A stretch of 64,000 nt of DNA from Pipra filicauda (GCF_003945595.2 NW_024104293.1:1-64000), one strand, 5' to 3'. Shown: positions 42,731-55,077, counted from the first letter of the stretch. Made by a program: numbers and translations. The notes: generated by a model not told the origin, from the letters alone.

Positions 42731-43090
42731 CCTGGGAGCAGTCGAGGCCAAACAAGCCATTGTGGCAGTAGCACTCTCCTGTGTCACAGAACCCATTGCC
42801 ACTGCAGTCCCCGGGACATCGTTTGTCGGCACAGTCCTCGCTGGTGAACTCCTCGTGGCACTGGCACAGCCCTGTGGCCGTGTCACAGGTCCTGTGGCCG
42901 CTGCAGTTCTCTGGGCAGAGCCGAAGGCTGCAATCCTCCCCAAAGAAAGGCTTGTCACAGACACACGTCCCGCTGTCCCAGGCCCGTGGCCGCTGCAGCG
43001 GCCGGGGCAGGCGGGGTGGGAGCAGTCGCTGCCCTGCCAGCCCTCGGCACACTCACGGCCGCAGGTCTGTCGAGAACAGTCCCACGGCCG
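42731..43090 (-). pseudogene. TNN: TNN EGF-repeat exon with apparent frameshift
   Basis: Encodes three tenascin EGF repeats: CGRECAEGWQGSDC and CPGRCSGHG in one frame, then CVCDKPFFGEDC, CHEEFTSEDC and CPGDCSGNGFCDTGECYC in the next. The donor at 42,731 is GTAAGA; an acceptor CCTGCAG lies at 43,091. The frame changes within about 42,976-42,990, in GC-rich sequence, consistent with loss of one base. Cysteine spacing on both sides is normal. Confidence 0.8.
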
Positions 43091-44334
43091 CTGCAGGGAG
43101 GGACGCCTGGCCACGGCAGCACCAGGAGGCACAACGGCAAGGGTGACACACAGAGGAGAGGAAACAAAAATAAAGTGAAAGGAAAAATTAGGAACACGGC
43201 AATAGACCGGTCGTGCAAAAGTGTGTTCGAGGTCATTAAAGGGGAAAGCATAACTATCACTGGAAAATAGGGACTAAAAGAGACCTGATGGCATCACCTT
43301 GTCCATGTGCCCCAGCTCCACCACTGCCTTTCCCAACACATTTTTCTGTGGTCAGCAGGAATGTAGGTTCCATGACCATCCCAGAGCTTGTTTTCAGGCT
43401 GAGTAAGGCTCAAAACTAAGACTCAAAAATACACAAAATATTACTGTTAAACTTCATTGACATTTAGAAGTCAGAATTGAACTTCAAGTGTTTAAAGCCT
43501 TTGGGTCTAATCTTTGACAGAAACAAAACTGTTTTCTGTAAAAGTTTTGTGCTGTCAACCAAGCAAGAATTTTGGACTAAATGAACACCTCATAGAAAAG
43601 AATAACAGGAAGGAAGAAGCTGAACAAGCAGGGGTGGAAGGATAAAATATAAAGTTAGAAACCTAAACTCATCAGTTGGTTTATTCAACGTTACACACTA
43701 AGTGTTGGCATTAATGGTAGATGTCAATCTGTACAGGGGATGATATTCACTTGGTTAAAAAGTTAGGATCCAAATGCAAAATGCCACCATATGTGACTTA
43801 CTAAGCAGTCATATTATTCATTGCACGAGTGGAAGAAAAATATTATTTAAGTGCTAAATTAGGTAATGTGATAACTAGAAAGCATTTGGCCAATATGCAT
43901 CCACAGTAACAGCACATCTGAACTCAGATAATAGTGCTGCTTTGATATATATATATAATATATAATAATAATAATTTATAATCACATTTCTGAGAGTCAT
44001 GCAATCCTGAGTGATGATGAAAATTAACTGTTTTCAGTAATAAACATCCTTATCTCTCCTAAATATCTGCAAAACCTCGGGAAATATCCCTACCATTAGA
44101 TTCCTACCTCCCATTGGCAGCACAGCTATAGGAAGGTGTCCTTCCTGCTCAGAAACACTATGGGTTTATAAAAACAAAACAAAGCCCCACCACCATTGAA
44201 AATACATATTACACCTGACTACACGTGTTTTGCAGGCCACCCTAGTGCATCTCTTCAAGCAAAATCATCACTGACACCAACCAAAATAGGGTATGGATTT
44301 CAAGATTCAGTCTACAATTCCTTATCTTATAGCC
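43091..44334. other. Non-coding, AT-rich, with an AT microsatellite
   Basis: No exon recognised. A run of TA and ATA words lies at about 43,944-43,982. Confidence 0.5.
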
Positions 44335-44550
44335 TTACATAATATTAGGAAAAATTTCTTTACTGAAAAGGTAGTCAGGCACTGGCACAGGCTGCCCATG
44401 GCAGTGGTGCAATCACCATCCCGGGATGGATTTAAAAGACGTGTAGATGTGGCTCTTGGACATGGTTTAGTGATGGGCTTGGCAGTGCTGAGCTAATGAC
44501 TGGACTTGAGCTTAGAGGGCTTTTCCAACCTTATAAATTCTAGATGAAGT
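44335..44550 (+). mobile_element. CR1 3' fragment
   Basis: Encodes the CR1 RT tail word FFTEKVVRHWHRLP and FKRRVDVALGHG and continues to GGGCTTTTCCAACC. Confidence 0.9.
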
Positions 44551-45329
44551 TCCCAAACAGACAGACACATGCACAAAATCCCTTTACTCAGTACCAAGTG
44601 ATTAATGACATTCTGGGTTGTACCATGATGTCATGACTAATTAGGGCTTCATGGAAACCACAAATTGATCTCAGATTTTCCTGGGCTTAGAGATCACTCA
44701 GGAGGAAAAACCTCTAAACATAAGCATTTCTGTCAAGCACAATAAAAGAGAACAGCTTCTTTTGGCTTCCTCATCATGCAGTAAAGAGATTTTTCCCTGC
44801 TGTTAAAAGGAGTGGGTTTAACTGACTCTTTGTAGAGAATATCATGTCATACATATAACTGGCAATAATACCAGATTAGGGAAAGGAATAATTTAGGAAA
44901 GAGTGCCTAACAGTCAGATCTAGCAGGCACAGAATATCATCCTAAGGGAAGGGATGGAAGAAGCCTTGCTCATATCTTTCCAGCCTTTGCAGAGGAAAGC
45001 ACAGGATGATCAAAAGTGGAGACAACCTGCAGTATTTGTGTGAAAGATTCCAATAATCCAATTCTGCATGTCTTCCATCCTACAGCTCAGTGCCTGAAGG
45101 TTTGGGGGATAGGTCTTCTGTGTGTCTAGGTAACATGGAGATGGGACTGAGAACAGAAAGGGGGATTGTAGTCACAGGATACACGCTTTTCTCAGTGAGG
45201 CATTCAGCTGAGACAAACTACTAATTTTACAGACTCTCCATAAGTATAATTTAGTTTAACCAAATGGATTATTTGCCTTTATTTGCTGTGGTGAAACTAC
45301 TCTGCTGTCCAAACCTCAGCTGCTTTAGA

Positions 45330-45690
45330 AAGCTCTGCTGTAGAGAAGCAAGATTCAGGATGGGAACAGTTCCAGGCATGGAGAAAAGCATACAGCAATT
45401 GGCAGGACTTTCATATGGACTTTACTGTTATTTCACACTACACAGTGCACAACTGCACATGCCCAGGCTTGTCATGAGTTTGCCTGCTGCCTGCTTCCCC
45501 CACTCCTCCCTTTTTAGCCCACGTCCGATTCTGGTTGGTCCCCCTGCTTGTCTCCGCCCTATGTGCTGGCCCTTTCGGCGCCCGAGCTGACAAAAAGTGT
45601 GTGTGCACGCCTGAATAAAGAACTCCGCTTGCATCCTTCCTCGTGTCCTGTCCCCTCTTCGGACCGCGACACTCTGCATCAGATTTTTTT
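45330..45690 (+). repeat. Probable solo LTR
   Basis: CTGAATAAAGAACTCCGC (poly(A) signal, about 45,612) lies between a pyrimidine-rich U3-like part and a U5-like part ending near CGCGACACTCTGCATCA. This R-U5 layout is typical of avian retroviral LTRs. No internal sequence or partner is in the window and the left boundary is uncertain. Confidence 0.45.
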
Positions 45691-46387
45691 TCTGGGATTG
45701 GTCACAGAAGCCATTCCATGGAGCTGCTGTAATAAGCCGGCCAGCATTCTGTTTTCAATATTATGCAATCTTAATTAAATTAATGATTGCGATGAATGCT
45801 ATCAATGACTGCCAACAAAAAAACACCACACCATTTATTTAGCAGGGTTGTTTCTTTTGTCTACCTTTTTTTACTTCCAGACTGTATGAGCCTTATCTAT
45901 CACTACAGAAGTTTGGGATTATTTGAAATGGTTAATAGAAAAACAGAATTATAATCAGCCAGGGAGGTACTGTGGTTCTAGATTCATCCTTATATTTACC
46001 TCTTCTTTCATGCCAATTCTTCTTCAACATCTGATAAGCAAGATGTATTGACTGTTCATACATGACTGAGAGATTGCTTCCGAAATCCTACATATTCATG
46101 TGCAGAGCGGTTTAACACTATTTGCATATTTCCTCATTACTATAAATATGCATTTTGTTACAAATGACTCAGCTCCCTTCTGTTACATCAGTAACTTCCA
46201 GTTTAACTCAGTCTTTCCTGAAGCAAATCTTTGTTCTGTTGCCTGCACGGCTCAAAAATTTTGTAACTCCTGTATTGGATCAATTTTATTTAGTCAGTGA
46301 TAGACATTTTTACTATAAGTAGTATAATCAATAAGGTACTTTTATTGTGAAAATAGTGATGAATTTCATTTTATGTGGTAAAGAACT

Positions 46388-46690
46388 TAGACTCATAGAA
46401 TCCTAGAATTGTTTGGATTGGCAGGGACCTTAAAGCTCATCTCGTTTCACCCCCTGCCCTGGGCAGGGACACCTTCCACTAGCCCAGGTTGCTCCAAGCC
46501 CCGTCCAACCTGGCCTTGGACACTTCCAGGGATCCAGGGGCAGCCACAGCTTCTCTGGGCAACCTGTGCCAGGGCCTCACCACTCTCACAGGGAAGAATT
46601 TATCCCTAATATATAATTAAACCTATCCTCTTTCAGCTTAAAGCCATTCCCCCTCGTCTGAACTTCTACTGGCTTTCAGCACTGTCTGAG
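46388..46690 (-). mobile_element. CR1 3' fragment
   Basis: Starts ACTCATAGAATCCTAGAATTG, the inverted CR1 terminus, then CCTGCCCTGGGCAGGGACAC and GCTCCAAGCCCCGTCCAACC on the plus strand. Confidence 0.92.
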
Positions 46691-49159
46691 AAAAGGTGCA
46701 CAAGAAGGCACAGAAGAGCTTTTGGATAAGAAAATATCAAGCAATAACCAAAGAGTGTCTGTTGCAATTATAAAAGGTAAGTGTGGTCAAATTGCAGTAC
46801 AGTCTCATGACAAATGGAAGGGCTTTTAAACGAAATAGTGTCACACAGAACTCAGAGCCCAAAATGGAAATTACTAGGAACAAGCATTCTAAAACAATTC
46901 AACCTTAGCTCCATTAGATCCCAAGGCAAAACTCCCATTTACATTAGCAGATGTGTGGTTTCATATGGTTGGAGGAGACAACCTGGGAAAGCTTAAGCCC
47001 TTCAAAATGCAGTGACATTAAATACTACTGTATGTTTTGTAGTAATAATACATGCCCATAACACAGGATTATGGATGTTTATGTAAGGCTTTCAAAGCCT
47101 TAGAGGGCATCTGCTATGAGAAGTCAGACAGAAACTGGCCAGGTTTTTCACTCAGAACAAACAACAGGAATCTCAAAGGAAATAAAAGTACTTTTCTCTT
47201 ACCTTTCAAGTACTTTCAGCTGTCTGGTTCAGAGCCCTTCTGATGCAGCCACCACTTGAAAGGTAAGCTGAGCAAGCTGAAAAGTCACTTTCCTCTCCTG
47301 TTCCCACTCCAGCTGCAAACCAGCAGCAGTTCCTCCAGGAATTTAAGTTCCCAGGGACCAGATGAAAGGAACCAATAGAAGCCTCGGGGTGTTTCCCTCC
47401 TACAAACTGCCTAAGGAGCACGCTGGGTTTGGGAGCAATTCCCCTACTCAGTATCAGTCTTGCATGCCAACAGGAAGAACCATTTCCTATTTGTTTTATG
47501 CTCTGCTACTAGTCAAAAGCCAGAAAGCCTCTCCAGCCTGGTAAATCTGGCTGAAAACATCCCAGGAATGTTACTGAGACTCCCACACTGACAAGCACAT
47601 TTGTAGTATGATGAGAAATTCAGGTGGAGTAAATCAGAGAGTAAAAAGAAAACACTTTTTAAACTCAGCAGTAGTTAAACACAACACTGTACTTATCCAG
47701 CACAATACTTAAAAAAAAACTCCCCTGAGAACTTAAAAGAAAGCAATATACATGTTGTAGGCATCATTAAGGTACCCACACGATTATTTTAACCACATAC
47801 GTTACTGAGCCCAGTTTTTAGCTAACAAACTCCCAGATTTTGATCAGTTCCTTTGCTTTGCTACAACCAGAAGCTGTGCTGAGGGAGCTGAAGGCAGCAG
47901 CCCAAGGAATATCAATGCACATCACTATCCCTTGCCAATCTCAGCTGGGGAAGTGCCAATCACACAGGTGATGCCGGTGAACAAGGGAGAGATTTAGCCC
48001 TGGCTGAAGAAACAGTTCTTCCCACACTCACCAGTTCCTCCCACATCTGGACCATCGAACAAACACGAAAGGGGAAGTGAAACGAAATATTGTAAAAAAG
48101 AATGAGTGCTGTAATATCCAAATACCCTTTGATCACACTCCCTGCTTTATTTGTTGGGATGATATTCCACTGATCACTTTTACCAGCTGGAAACCTGGTA
48201 ACAGACTTGCTATTACATCAGGGACCAAAGCTTGAAATTCTCTCCCTGCAAACACCAGAAACCTGCTTTCAAGCCAGCCATGCATGAACACCCCAGAAAC
48301 AGGGTCATAAACAGTCCGAGGTTTGAACTGGATGCTCACAGAGGGTTGCAGCCCACAAGCTGGGCAGGCTGAGCTCTTTCTCCTGCTGCAGTTTCCCCTC
48401 CATAGACAGACTCTCACACTAGTTTAAAGCAGCCTTTTGACTCCTCAGGATGTGAAGGGAGCACAGGGAGTTGGGAAATGAGGCCAGTGAGCAGCATTTC
48501 ACCTCTCTGTGGCTCATGAGACCCAAGTAAAGCAATGAGAATTGAAAATAGCTATCCCTTTGCTAGCTTAGTGCTCTGTAAACATGTATTAGTGGCTTCG
48601 GCTGGGCACCTCTGAAGGTCAAACACCTTCAGGGTAGTTAACACCTGGGTTGGCAGAACAGGCTGAAGAGAATTAGCCACTTTATCAGCACTAAAAATTA
48701 TTTCTTTCCACTCATCACCATCAGCCCAGGTGGATAAGTTCCTGGGGAAGCTGTTGACGTGGATAATAAAATTTGAATCAGCCCGCCAACCTGGCCACTT
48801 CTTCCAGATTATTCCATACTTCTGCATCAGATACCAGGCATCTCAGTTAAACACCGGGCATGCAGACAACAAGCAGCTTGACAAACCGAGAGAATCTAGC
48901 CTCTTGAATGACTTTTTGGATACAGCTGATACAAATGGAAAATTCAATCAAAACTATTAATTCAATATCAAAACCTTAATGCATGTTCTCCCTGAAATCA
49001 GGACTTATTTAAAATGCTGCGTAAGTCCCCGTCAGTGAACAGGACAGTTTCTCTCACTGAATAAGAACAACAGAAGCAGAATTTCCCATGTTTTTCACTG
49101 TTTGGGGTTATGATTATTCAATTTTTTTCTGTAAAGTGCTGTAACTTACCCAAAGGTTT
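46691..49159. other. Non-coding, TNN 5' region expected
   Basis: The first TNN exons (signal peptide, heptad region) should lie here on the minus strand. Frames at 48,133-48,417 and 48,552-48,827 show no likeness to them. I see no promoter signature. Confidence 0.4.
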
Positions 49160-49370
49160 GGGTATTAGGAAAGGGTTCTTCCCCCAGAGGGTGGCTGGGC
49201 ACTGAACAGCCTCCCCAGGGAAGTGGTCACGGCATCAAGTCTGACAGAGTTTGTTAAGTGTTTGGACATCGCTCTCAGGGACACAGTGGGAGTGTTGGGG
49301 TGTCCTGTTCAAGGTCAGGTCCTTGTGAGTCCTTTCCAACTCGGGATATTCCATGATTCTATGATTCAAA
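49160..49370 (+). mobile_element. CR1 3' fragment
   Basis: Runs from GGTTCTTCCCCCAGAGGGTG through GTGTTGGGGTGTCCTG to the terminus CCATGATTCTATGATTC. Confidence 0.92.
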
Positions 49371-49811
49371 ATTCATGAGTTGAAAAAAACAAAACAAAAC
49401 CAAAAACCCCACAAATGACAGATAGAAATTTAGGAATATTTCTAGGCGATAAGCAAGCAAAAAACCTCCCAAGAAACAAAACTCACCCAGCCTTTAGGAA
49501 AGCTGTTGGCAGATAACCTGTCTCACAGCAGGGACAGGCGGGCAGGACACGTGGTGTTCCACACAGGGACCCCACAACGGCGGGGCGATGCCTCTGCATC
49601 ACATTTTCCTGCTGGGACAGCTTTCCCTGTCACTTTTACAGCCTTTCCCCACACCCGGGATCCCTTTGCTCCACCCGCGGCCGGACCCTGACGTTTCTGT
49701 GGCAGAGCCAATTTCCTCTAATGACGAGTGGTGCCAGCGAGCCCTGACAGCAGCTCTGGGGCACACAGCACAGCCCTCTGACCAGTTGGGGCTCTCATTA
49801 CGCTTCCAGCC

Positions 49812-50010
49812 GCAGAACCATCGGGAACTGCGGGAATGGAGGGCAGGGAGGCGGGAGCTGCGGGAATAGAGCGGCAGAACTATCGGGAACTGCGGGAATG
49901 GGGCGCCAGGGAGGGAGCTGGGGAATAGAGCGGCAGAACTATCGGGAACTGCGGGAATGGGGCGCCAGGGAGGCGGGAGCTGCGGGAATGGAGGGCAGGG
50001 AGGGGGGAGC
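49812..50010. repeat. Imperfect minisatellite of about 60 bp beside the MRPS14 promoter
   Basis: The word ATCGGGAACTGCGGGAATG recurs at about 49,820, 49,882 and 49,941, spacing 59-62 bp, with a partial further copy. Units also share CGGGAGCTGCGGGAAT. Confidence 0.85.
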
Positions 50011-50039
50011 GCCCAGAAGGGCCGCACCCGCCATGCCCG

Positions 50040-50067
50040 CGCGCACGCGCGGCGCGGCGACAAGATG
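50040..50067 (+). promoter_or_regulatory. NRF1 site and YY1-like start region of MRPS14
   Basis: CGCGCACGCGCG (50,040-50,051) fits the NRF1 consensus YGCGCAYGCGCR exactly, 14 bp before the ATG. The start codon lies in CAAGATGGCCGC, close to the YY1 initiator motif. NRF1 drives many nuclear genes for mitochondrial proteins, which suits MRPS14. Confidence 0.7.
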
Positions 50068-52421
50068 GCCGCGCTAGGCTGGGTGCTCAGGGCGGCTCGG
50101 CAGGTCAGAGCGACTCCATCCATCCATCCCTCCCTCCCTCCCTCCCTCCCCGCTCTTCTTCGGGGCTATGTGCCCGGCCGGGGCGCCGGGCAGCGGGCAG
50201 GGGGGCTGCGGGTGTTGTTAGATGGCTGCGGGCTCGGCCCCAGCCCCGCGGCGGCCCGGACTGCGCGGGTCGGGTGTAATGTGGATTCGGTGTAAGGTGG
50301 GGCTCGCTGTGCCTCCCGTACCGCGAACTCCTCGGCGCCTTCGACGGCCAAGCTGGGTCACACGTTACCCTTATACCTCATGGCAGTGTGCAGCTTCCTC
50401 ACGAGGGGCAGCACCGATCTCTGCTCCCTGTGACCGGTGACAGGACCCAGGGAAGGGCTGGAGCTGTGCCAGGGACGGTTCGGTTGGATCTCAGGAAAAG
50501 ATTCCTACCCCAGAGGGTGGTTGGGCACTGACCAGGCTCGCCAGGGCAGTGGTCATGGCCCCAAGGCTGCCAGAGCTCCAGGAGCGTTTGGACAACACTC
50601 TCAGGGATGGGGGGGATTGTTGGGGTGTCTGTGCAGGGCTGAGATTGGACCCAGTAATCCTTGTGGGTCCCTTCCAACTCACAGCATTCCATGATTCATG
50701 GAAATAACAATTCTTATGTAACTGGGGCAAACTACATGCAGCAGGCAGGTGTGACAAGCTTCATTTCTTGAACTAGGTTCTCCCCTCACCCTGCCCAGGG
50801 CAGGTGCGGACCTACTATGTGGACTGGAGGATGCTGCGGGATGTCAAGAGGAGGAGGCTGGCTTACGAGTACGCCGACGAGAGGCTGCGGATCAACGCCA
50901 TCCGGAAGAACACCATCCTTCCCAAGGAGCTGCAGGTACCAGCAGCCACCCCACAGCTGTGCCCGGCCAGGGCACGAGCCCATGCGTGGCTCTCACTGCT
51001 GTGATGTGCTCCAGGTCACTTTATAGACCCAGATGGCTGTGCCAGGTCACAAGTGCTTGTGTTTGCCCAGCTCACAAGCACAGAATGTCATATTGCAGTT
51101 ACCTCAGCCTTTTGGGGGGGTGTACAACAACACTATTCACCTGACTGGAGGATGTGTGTGCTGGGTTGTGGGGTTTTTGAAAAGTGCTTCTCATGTAAGC
51201 AGCACATGTAACACTAAATACAGTGAAATCACATTTTTTCCTCCTCATGCTGTCACTACTATACATTCACAAACCTATTTTCCTTATTTCTGATAATATG
51301 TGATGTTACATGGTTACTTTTATAGCTTCCTAAATAAACTTTAGATTTTTTTTTTTTTTTTGCTTATTTAAAGACCTGGAAGCCTCATCTAGCCAAAACC
51401 AGCAATTTGATCAATTAGAAATGCTTAATTTTACTTCTTGCCTGAGCTACAGGCATGTGAAGGCTGCATCAGATCTGGCTGTTGGATCTGTTCATAAAAA
51501 TGCACATATTCACTGCTGTGCTCTCAGCAGAGTGCCTTACTAAGCACTAAAAACATTTGCAAGTATCAGATTATTCCTGTATATATTGGATCTGGCTATA
51601 CCTAGTTATGGCAAGATCTTTTTACACTTAAAACATCCTGAGAGACAAAATGTATGAATTTGCTTTTATATATTGATTGTACCATTCTCTTGGTAAGTCT
51701 GGCTGCTGTTGGATGTTCTTACAGGACAAAACCAAGAAACACTGGAGAAAAAAACCCAAAAGAAAGCCCTGTAACACCTTCCAAAGTACACTGTATGTGA
51801 CCCCTTTTACTGACATCAAAGCATGTTACCTGGGCAGGTAGTTAATAAAAAACACATATTTAATTCAGCTTATCTTAAAGAATTAGCCCACCCTGCAACA
51901 AGGAGAAAGCCAAGTGGATTTTTGACTAACTATAATTTCTGGCTTGAGGTTGTTCAGTCTGTAATAAGGTTAAATTTTGAGTCTATTAAAGGGCTAGCCC
52001 ACCCTGGCACCTGGACAGAGACAAGCTGATTTGACTATAATTAGTGGCTTGAGATTGTTCTGTCTGTATAATAAGGCTAACTTTGGGGTCTCCATGTGGA
52101 TCCGTTTACATTCACTGTTGGGATGCCCAGAACGAAAGGGCTGAGTGAGGAAGACAGCAAAGTTCACTTGTGAGGTGGTAGAGAAGCTTGTGGTGGTACC
52201 TGCACAGGTTAACTCAGTGCTGTGGCCTTCTGCTTTAGGAAGTGGCTGACAAGGAGATCGCGGCCCTGCCCCGGGACAGCTGCCCTTCGAGGATCCACAA
52301 CAGGTGTGTCCTGACTTCCCGCCCCCGGGGCGTGAGGCGGCGCTGGAGGCTCAGCAGAATCGTTTTCCGCCACTTTGCTGACCACGCTCAGGTGTCCGGG
52401 GTGCAGAGGGCCATGTGGTGA
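50065..52421 (+). CDS. MRPS14: Mitochondrial small ribosomal subunit protein uS14m
   Basis: MRPS14 (uS14m) is part of the head of the mitochondrial 28S ribosomal subunit and is imported into the matrix. Three coding exons splice in frame: 50,065-50,103 ([13 protein letters not shown], a basic, helical targeting-type start), 50,804-50,935 ([20 protein letters not shown] to PKELQ) and 52,239-52,421 ([18 protein letters not shown], then [19 protein letters not shown], to the end). The total is 117 residues against about 128 in mammals; the difference lies in the shorter first exon. The conserved uS14 core and basic C-terminal block are complete. Donors and acceptors are canonical. The gene points at CACYBP, tail to tail, as in human. 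Intron 1 holds a CR1. It appears functional. Confidence 0.96.
50112..50150. repeat. CCAT/CCCT microsatellite
   Basis: A run of CCAT units followed by CCCT units in MRPS14 intron 1, just after the first exon. Confidence 0.85.
50488..50697 (+). mobile_element. CR1 3' fragment in MRPS14 intron 1
   Basis: Contains CTACCCCAGAGGGTGGTTGG and GGGTCCCTTCCAACTC and ends CATTCCATGATTC. Confidence 0.92.
50936..52238 (+). other. MRPS14 intron 2
   Basis: Intron without further exons. It contains a T tract near 51,346-51,361 and an imperfect tandem duplication described separately. Confidence 0.8.
51879..52090. repeat. Imperfect tandem duplication, unit about 110 bp, two copies
   Basis: Both halves begin TTAGCCCACCCTG / CTAGCCCACCCTGG and share ACTATAATT, GGCTTGAG, TTGTTC and TCTGTA-ATAAGG words in the same order. 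The second unit starts near 51,993. Confidence 0.75.
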
Positions 52422-52526
52422 TCACCAGGGGATGTGCATTCAGGCAGAAAACACAAAGCAGGCTCATTTGTGCATGTGAGCAATTAAAGCGAGACTGTCC
52501 CGCCTGAGAGTCCAGCATCAACATCA

Positions 52527-52532
52527 AATAAA
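52527..52532 (+). other. MRPS14 poly(A) signal
   Basis: AATAAA about 106 bp after the MRPS14 stop codon; an ATTAAA at about 52,484 is an alternative. Confidence 0.6.
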
Positions 52533-52559
52533 TAAGGGAAGGACGAGAAGTTGTGCTGA

Positions 52560-53925
52560 TTCATTAACCTCACTGGAGTGCAGTTGGTATCAGCTGACAA
52601 GCAGCACAACTGCACTAAATCAGTCTGTGTGAGAGGCAGTTTGATTCTGAGGAAGTTCCCTACCCGATGGTTGCAGAACTAAGCTGAGGTTTGTGGTATG
52701 GGCAGTGTTAGAAATAAAGACATACAGCACAAGGCTCATTTAAGTTGGGTTTTTTTTGCCACCATATGGTAAATTCACAGTAATTTGGGTAAAAGCATAA
52801 ATGAAACTGCACAACAGGGCAGTGGTATTCTGCCACAAACGAGGGTGAGCACAGACGGGATAAAACATGGCCTCTAGATACTCTTGCTATGCAATATATA
52901 TTTATATTGACGAGACAAAGTGGCTAAAGGACCTGTTAGAAACTACAACGTGCTACCATTTCTCTCCTGTCTGTAGCGCAGCGCTTGGTCCAATGCTTCA
53001 AAAACAAGGTAGCAAGTAAGTCCTAGTCCAGACCCTAACAATAGAGTAGTGGCTTCCTTAAGTCCTAAGGTAACAACAAATCTGCCCTTGGGAGACTCAT
53101 GAGAAGGAAGCAGGAAAAACACAGTAACAAGCCTGCTGCTAAGCTCATGTTTGCCCTGTACTCTTCTTCAAAGCAATGCAATAAAGGGGCAGTGGCTGCT
53201 CTGTCCAGCAGTGGGGCTGAGAGGTGGCAGTAAAGAGGCCAAATACCACTAGCAGCAAAGTGACAGCAACCCATGACCCCCAGCTGAGTCACATTTTGGA
53301 GTATAAGCTATCTGAATACACTTCTTACTCTGTTTCCTTAGAACCCTTGAGAGGTGATAGGCAAAGTGGAGCTGATCCCTCTTTTCTTCACACACTGCTA
53401 GAGCCAGGGCAAGCTCCCTGTCCAGCATCAACAGCTTACTGCTCTCCTGTGACTGATGCCACCTCAAAGACACCCCAGGGAGCTCAGAGTTGGCACTAAA
53501 GAGCTGCTTACATTTCCAAAATTCCTAAGAGGTTAAACAGCCAGTAATTAATTTCTGAGAGTAATTATTAAATTTTAATACCACAGGATTAACACCACAT
53601 TGTTTCTGCTTAAGTATCAAGTGCACAGCACAGTGGTTCTGCTTTCTTCAGTTCTTCACTTTCCCACATCTTAATCAAAAAGCCACACCCTGTGTAGTGA
53701 GCATGACATTAGTCCCAACAACCACATGGGTACAGCTGCCATGTGTACTGGCAACAGAGGCCTTGATAAATCCTACTTTAGGATTCCTTTACTTTTATAT
53801 TCTCTTCTTGGTCTCACAGCACTCCCCACTCATCTGAGATGCTTTTTCAAGGAGAGGTAAGAATATACCTATGCTCCACTCCTCAGGAAACCGTGAACCA
53901 CTTGACTGAAGGAAATGCTTTATAA
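52560..53925. other. Intergenic space between convergent MRPS14 and CACYBP
   Basis: No gene recognised. Either gene could use longer 3' UTRs that run into this interval. Confidence 0.5.
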
Positions 53926-53930
53926 GCTAT

Positions 53931-53936
53931 TTTATT
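53931..53936 (-). other. CACYBP poly(A) signal candidate
   Basis: TTTATT on the plus strand gives AATAAA on the minus strand, about 130 bp after the CACYBP stop. Confidence 0.5.
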
Positions 53937-54066
53937 TAAATATTTTCTCCAACCTGAAATGGAAAATGACTGTCTTTGCTTGGAAGAAGGTCATATAAAC
54001 GATGATCTTTGCAGCACAGCGTGTCTCACATGGAAGATCGGTATTAAGGCGGCTCTCAGAGTACTT

Positions 54067-55038
54067 TCAGATATCCATTGGTATGTCCCCTTTGTACTGC
54101 TTTTCTCTGCTTTCCACCCAGGCCTTGTTGATGGTGCGCTTCATCTCATCGTCCCCTTCCGCGTACATCTTTTTTAAAATGTTCATGAGCCCTTCACTGG
54201 GATCTGCCGTGTCGTAGGCAGCCTTCCTGCAAGACACACACGTGAGGAGGTCAGGTATATCCAGCAACTCTGGGCAAAAAATTAAATGCTAACATTTGTT
54301 TGAAATATCCTGGTAACAGTGAGGATTTTGCTTTGGTTAAGTCTTTAGATCATGGCGGTCTCACTCAGGTTCCAAGCAGGGAGAATCCTAAGGAACATCC
54401 TTAAACCAAGAGCCAAGTTGATTGGTGTACCCAGAGATGTTCTGTGGGGCGGGAGAGCATTTTGATGGGAAGCATTTTGCACCAAACATGACCTGGAGGC
54501 ACTGCCCTACATTAATTTTAAGAAGCAGAAGTGAAATAGAACAGACACAGAAAGTGCCAATAACAGTGTTACGTGACAGGCGAATAAAACCAGAGAAACG
54601 ACCACACTGAGCTCTTTGAAGTGACCACATTCACAACCCAAAAGGCTTTTTTCTTCTGCTTCCCATTTTTCGGCCAGCCTCCAGAGGTTCACTGGCTCCT
54701 TTTTAACACCTTGCATTTCAAAGCAGTTTTCTCAGCTGAGAAATTGTGCCACCTGCACAGTCGCTACCTAGGCAGGACACTGCCCCTACCACCCAACTAT
54801 ACATAATGCCCTCTCTGGCAAAACTGCCTCTATCCCGTTTTCCAAAATCCTCTAGGTAGCTCCTTGTGCAGTCTAGCTGCAAAACATGGCAGAGCACAAC
54901 AGATCAGCAGAGGGAGCAAGTTCCCCACGCCCTGGGCTAAGCACCAGCTGTGCAGACCCCAGCGCTCAGAAGCTGGGAGGTGTGTTTGTATATAAAATCA
55001 TTATATAATATACATTTATATATATACATATATATATA

Positions 55039-55077
<39 letters not shown>

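Larger units (their letters stand above)
36062..43090 (-). pseudogene. TNN: Tenascin-W (TNN), apparently decayed
   Basis: TNN is a secreted extracellular-matrix glycoprotein of bone, smooth muscle and tumour stroma, built of EGF repeats, several FNIII domains and a C-terminal fibrinogen-like domain. Three coding blocks are recognisable: an EGF exon (42,731-43,090) and FNIII exons at 38,793-39,056 and 36,062-36,329. Identity rests on close likeness to TNN (TNQVTEHTATVSW; RCPGDCSGNGFCDTGECYC) and on the neighbour MRPS14. The first two FNIII domains, further FNIII exons and the fibrinogen domain were not found, the EGF exon has an apparent frameshift, and the 36.2-kb exon is 4 bp too long. ERV-B lies just downstream. 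The signal-peptide exon was not found between 43 and 49 kb. Loss of function is inferred; assembly error is the alternative. Confidence 0.7.
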
